Assembly: GCA_020853655.1 (NCBI GenBank)
Contig: JADYYL010000098.1
Coordinates: forward strand, 1 to 7,503
From: Deltaproteobacteria bacterium
GTDB taxonomy: Bacteria > Bdellovibrionota_C > UBA2361 > SZUA-149 > JADYYL01
DNA length: 7,503 nucleotides
Direction of reading: 5' to 3'
Shown here: positions 7,328 through 7,503 of the stretch, piece after piece
Layout: the number at the start of each line of letters is the position of its first letter
Position numbering within the stretch: position 1 is the first letter of the stretch
Notes under the pieces: model-generated
Told to the model about the DNA's origin: nothing
Seen by the model: only the letters and a program-made list of their open reading frames with translations
Database searches by the model: none
Position numbers and translations under genes: made by a program

Positions 7328-7503
7328 ATGCCGCGCGCGAACCATCTCCATCTCTTGTGCTTATTGTCAGTAGCGCTGCTACTGACAGTAATGCCGTTGG
7401 ATGTGTCCGCGCAGGTCAACGGTTCCATCACGCAGAACATTAATCCATCAGGCGGTACGGAAGCTGCTGCGATGCTCGAGACCGTCGGATATCGTGCACA
7501 GTC
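7328..7503 (+). CDS. Exported protein, TraG-like N-terminal motif, partial
   Basis: Only the first 58 codons are in the window; the frame is open to the right edge. ATG 7328 comes one base after the stop of the TraG-like gene, with GGGAG at 7313-7317 ten bases upstream, so the two are probably translationally coupled. The product begins with a signal peptide: a short basic n-region (MPRANH), a Leu-rich core (about 7-22) and a cleavage site after DVSA (about residue 28). The mature part contains GTEAAAMLETVGYRAQ (43-58), which matches GTLVAAVLETAGYVAQ at residues 8-23 of the preceding TraG-like protein at 11 of 16 positions. This suggests a second member of the same family, or a shared N-terminal element, in tandem. 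What follows is not visible, so the family is uncertain. Confidence 0.8.
   Translation, partial: MPRANHLHLLCLLSVALLLTVMPLDVSAQVNGSITQNINPSGGTEAAAMLETVGYRAQ
7361..7391 (+). repeat. Strong hairpin inside the signal-peptide codons
   Basis: TGTCAGTAGC (7365-7374) and GCTACTGACA (7378-7387) form a perfect 10-bp stem with a three-base loop. It extends outward through one T-G pair (7364/7388) and three A-T pairs, giving 14 pairs over 31 bases. It starts 33 bases after the start codon and encodes the hydrophobic core of the signal peptide. No T run follows. As an mRNA structure it could slow early elongation or control expression of this gene relative to the one before. Confidence 0.75.

Noticed and set aside
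6736..7440. Antisense frame of 234 codons spanning two sense genes
   Set aside because: It overlaps the end of the TraG-like gene and the start of the next, both with good starts and protein features on the plus strand.
1..7503. tRNA, rRNA, CRISPR array, insertion sequence or transfer origin
   Set aside because: No cloverleaf, spaced direct repeats, terminal inverted repeats with transposase, or nick-like site was seen on either strand by eye.

Overview
The window looks like part of a conjugation-type (type IV secretion) gene cluster from a Gram-negative bacterium with moderately high GC (high 50s per cent by eye, not computed). The lineage cannot be fixed from the sequence. The Gram-negative assignment rests on exported proteins with signal peptides, a cysteine-rich periplasmic-type protein and polytopic membrane proteins resembling the F-type mating-pair machinery. 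Whether the cluster sits on a plasmid or an integrated element cannot be told: no relaxase, integrase, origin or attachment site is visible.

Layout: (1) positions 1-742, minus strand, hold the 5' part (247 codons) of a gene that runs off the left edge; its product is an unrecognised, probably soluble protein. (2) Positions 743-1133 form a divergent intergenic region without a gene but with several dyads: a large imperfect stem-loop at 834-882, a palindrome at 1016-1029 and a weak terminator-like hairpin with a T run at 1090-1111. (3) Rightward genes follow: a TrbC-like thioredoxin-fold exported protein without CXXC (1134-2423); a large secreted protein with 12 cysteines of no recognised family (start best placed at 2503, end 4422); a 939-residue membrane protein resembling the TraG N-terminal family (4507-7326); and the first 58 codons of a further exported protein (7328 to the right edge). 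The mature N-terminus of this last protein repeats the N-terminal motif of the TraG-like protein.

Taken together, the rightward genes resemble a divergent relative of the trbC...traH-traG segment of F-type conjugation systems, whose products extend the pilus, fold in the periplasm and stabilise mating pairs. Gene order, same-strand packing (the last two genes are one base apart) and export signals support one functional unit. Unusual points are the apparent TraG-like tandem pair, the TrbC-like protein carrying its only cysteine in a lipobox, the cysteine-rich middle protein with no clear family, and two strong perfect hairpins, one between genes (4434-4459) and one inside the signal-peptide codons of the last gene (7361-7391). 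The function is inferred from weak, by-eye family resemblance and needs profile searches to confirm.
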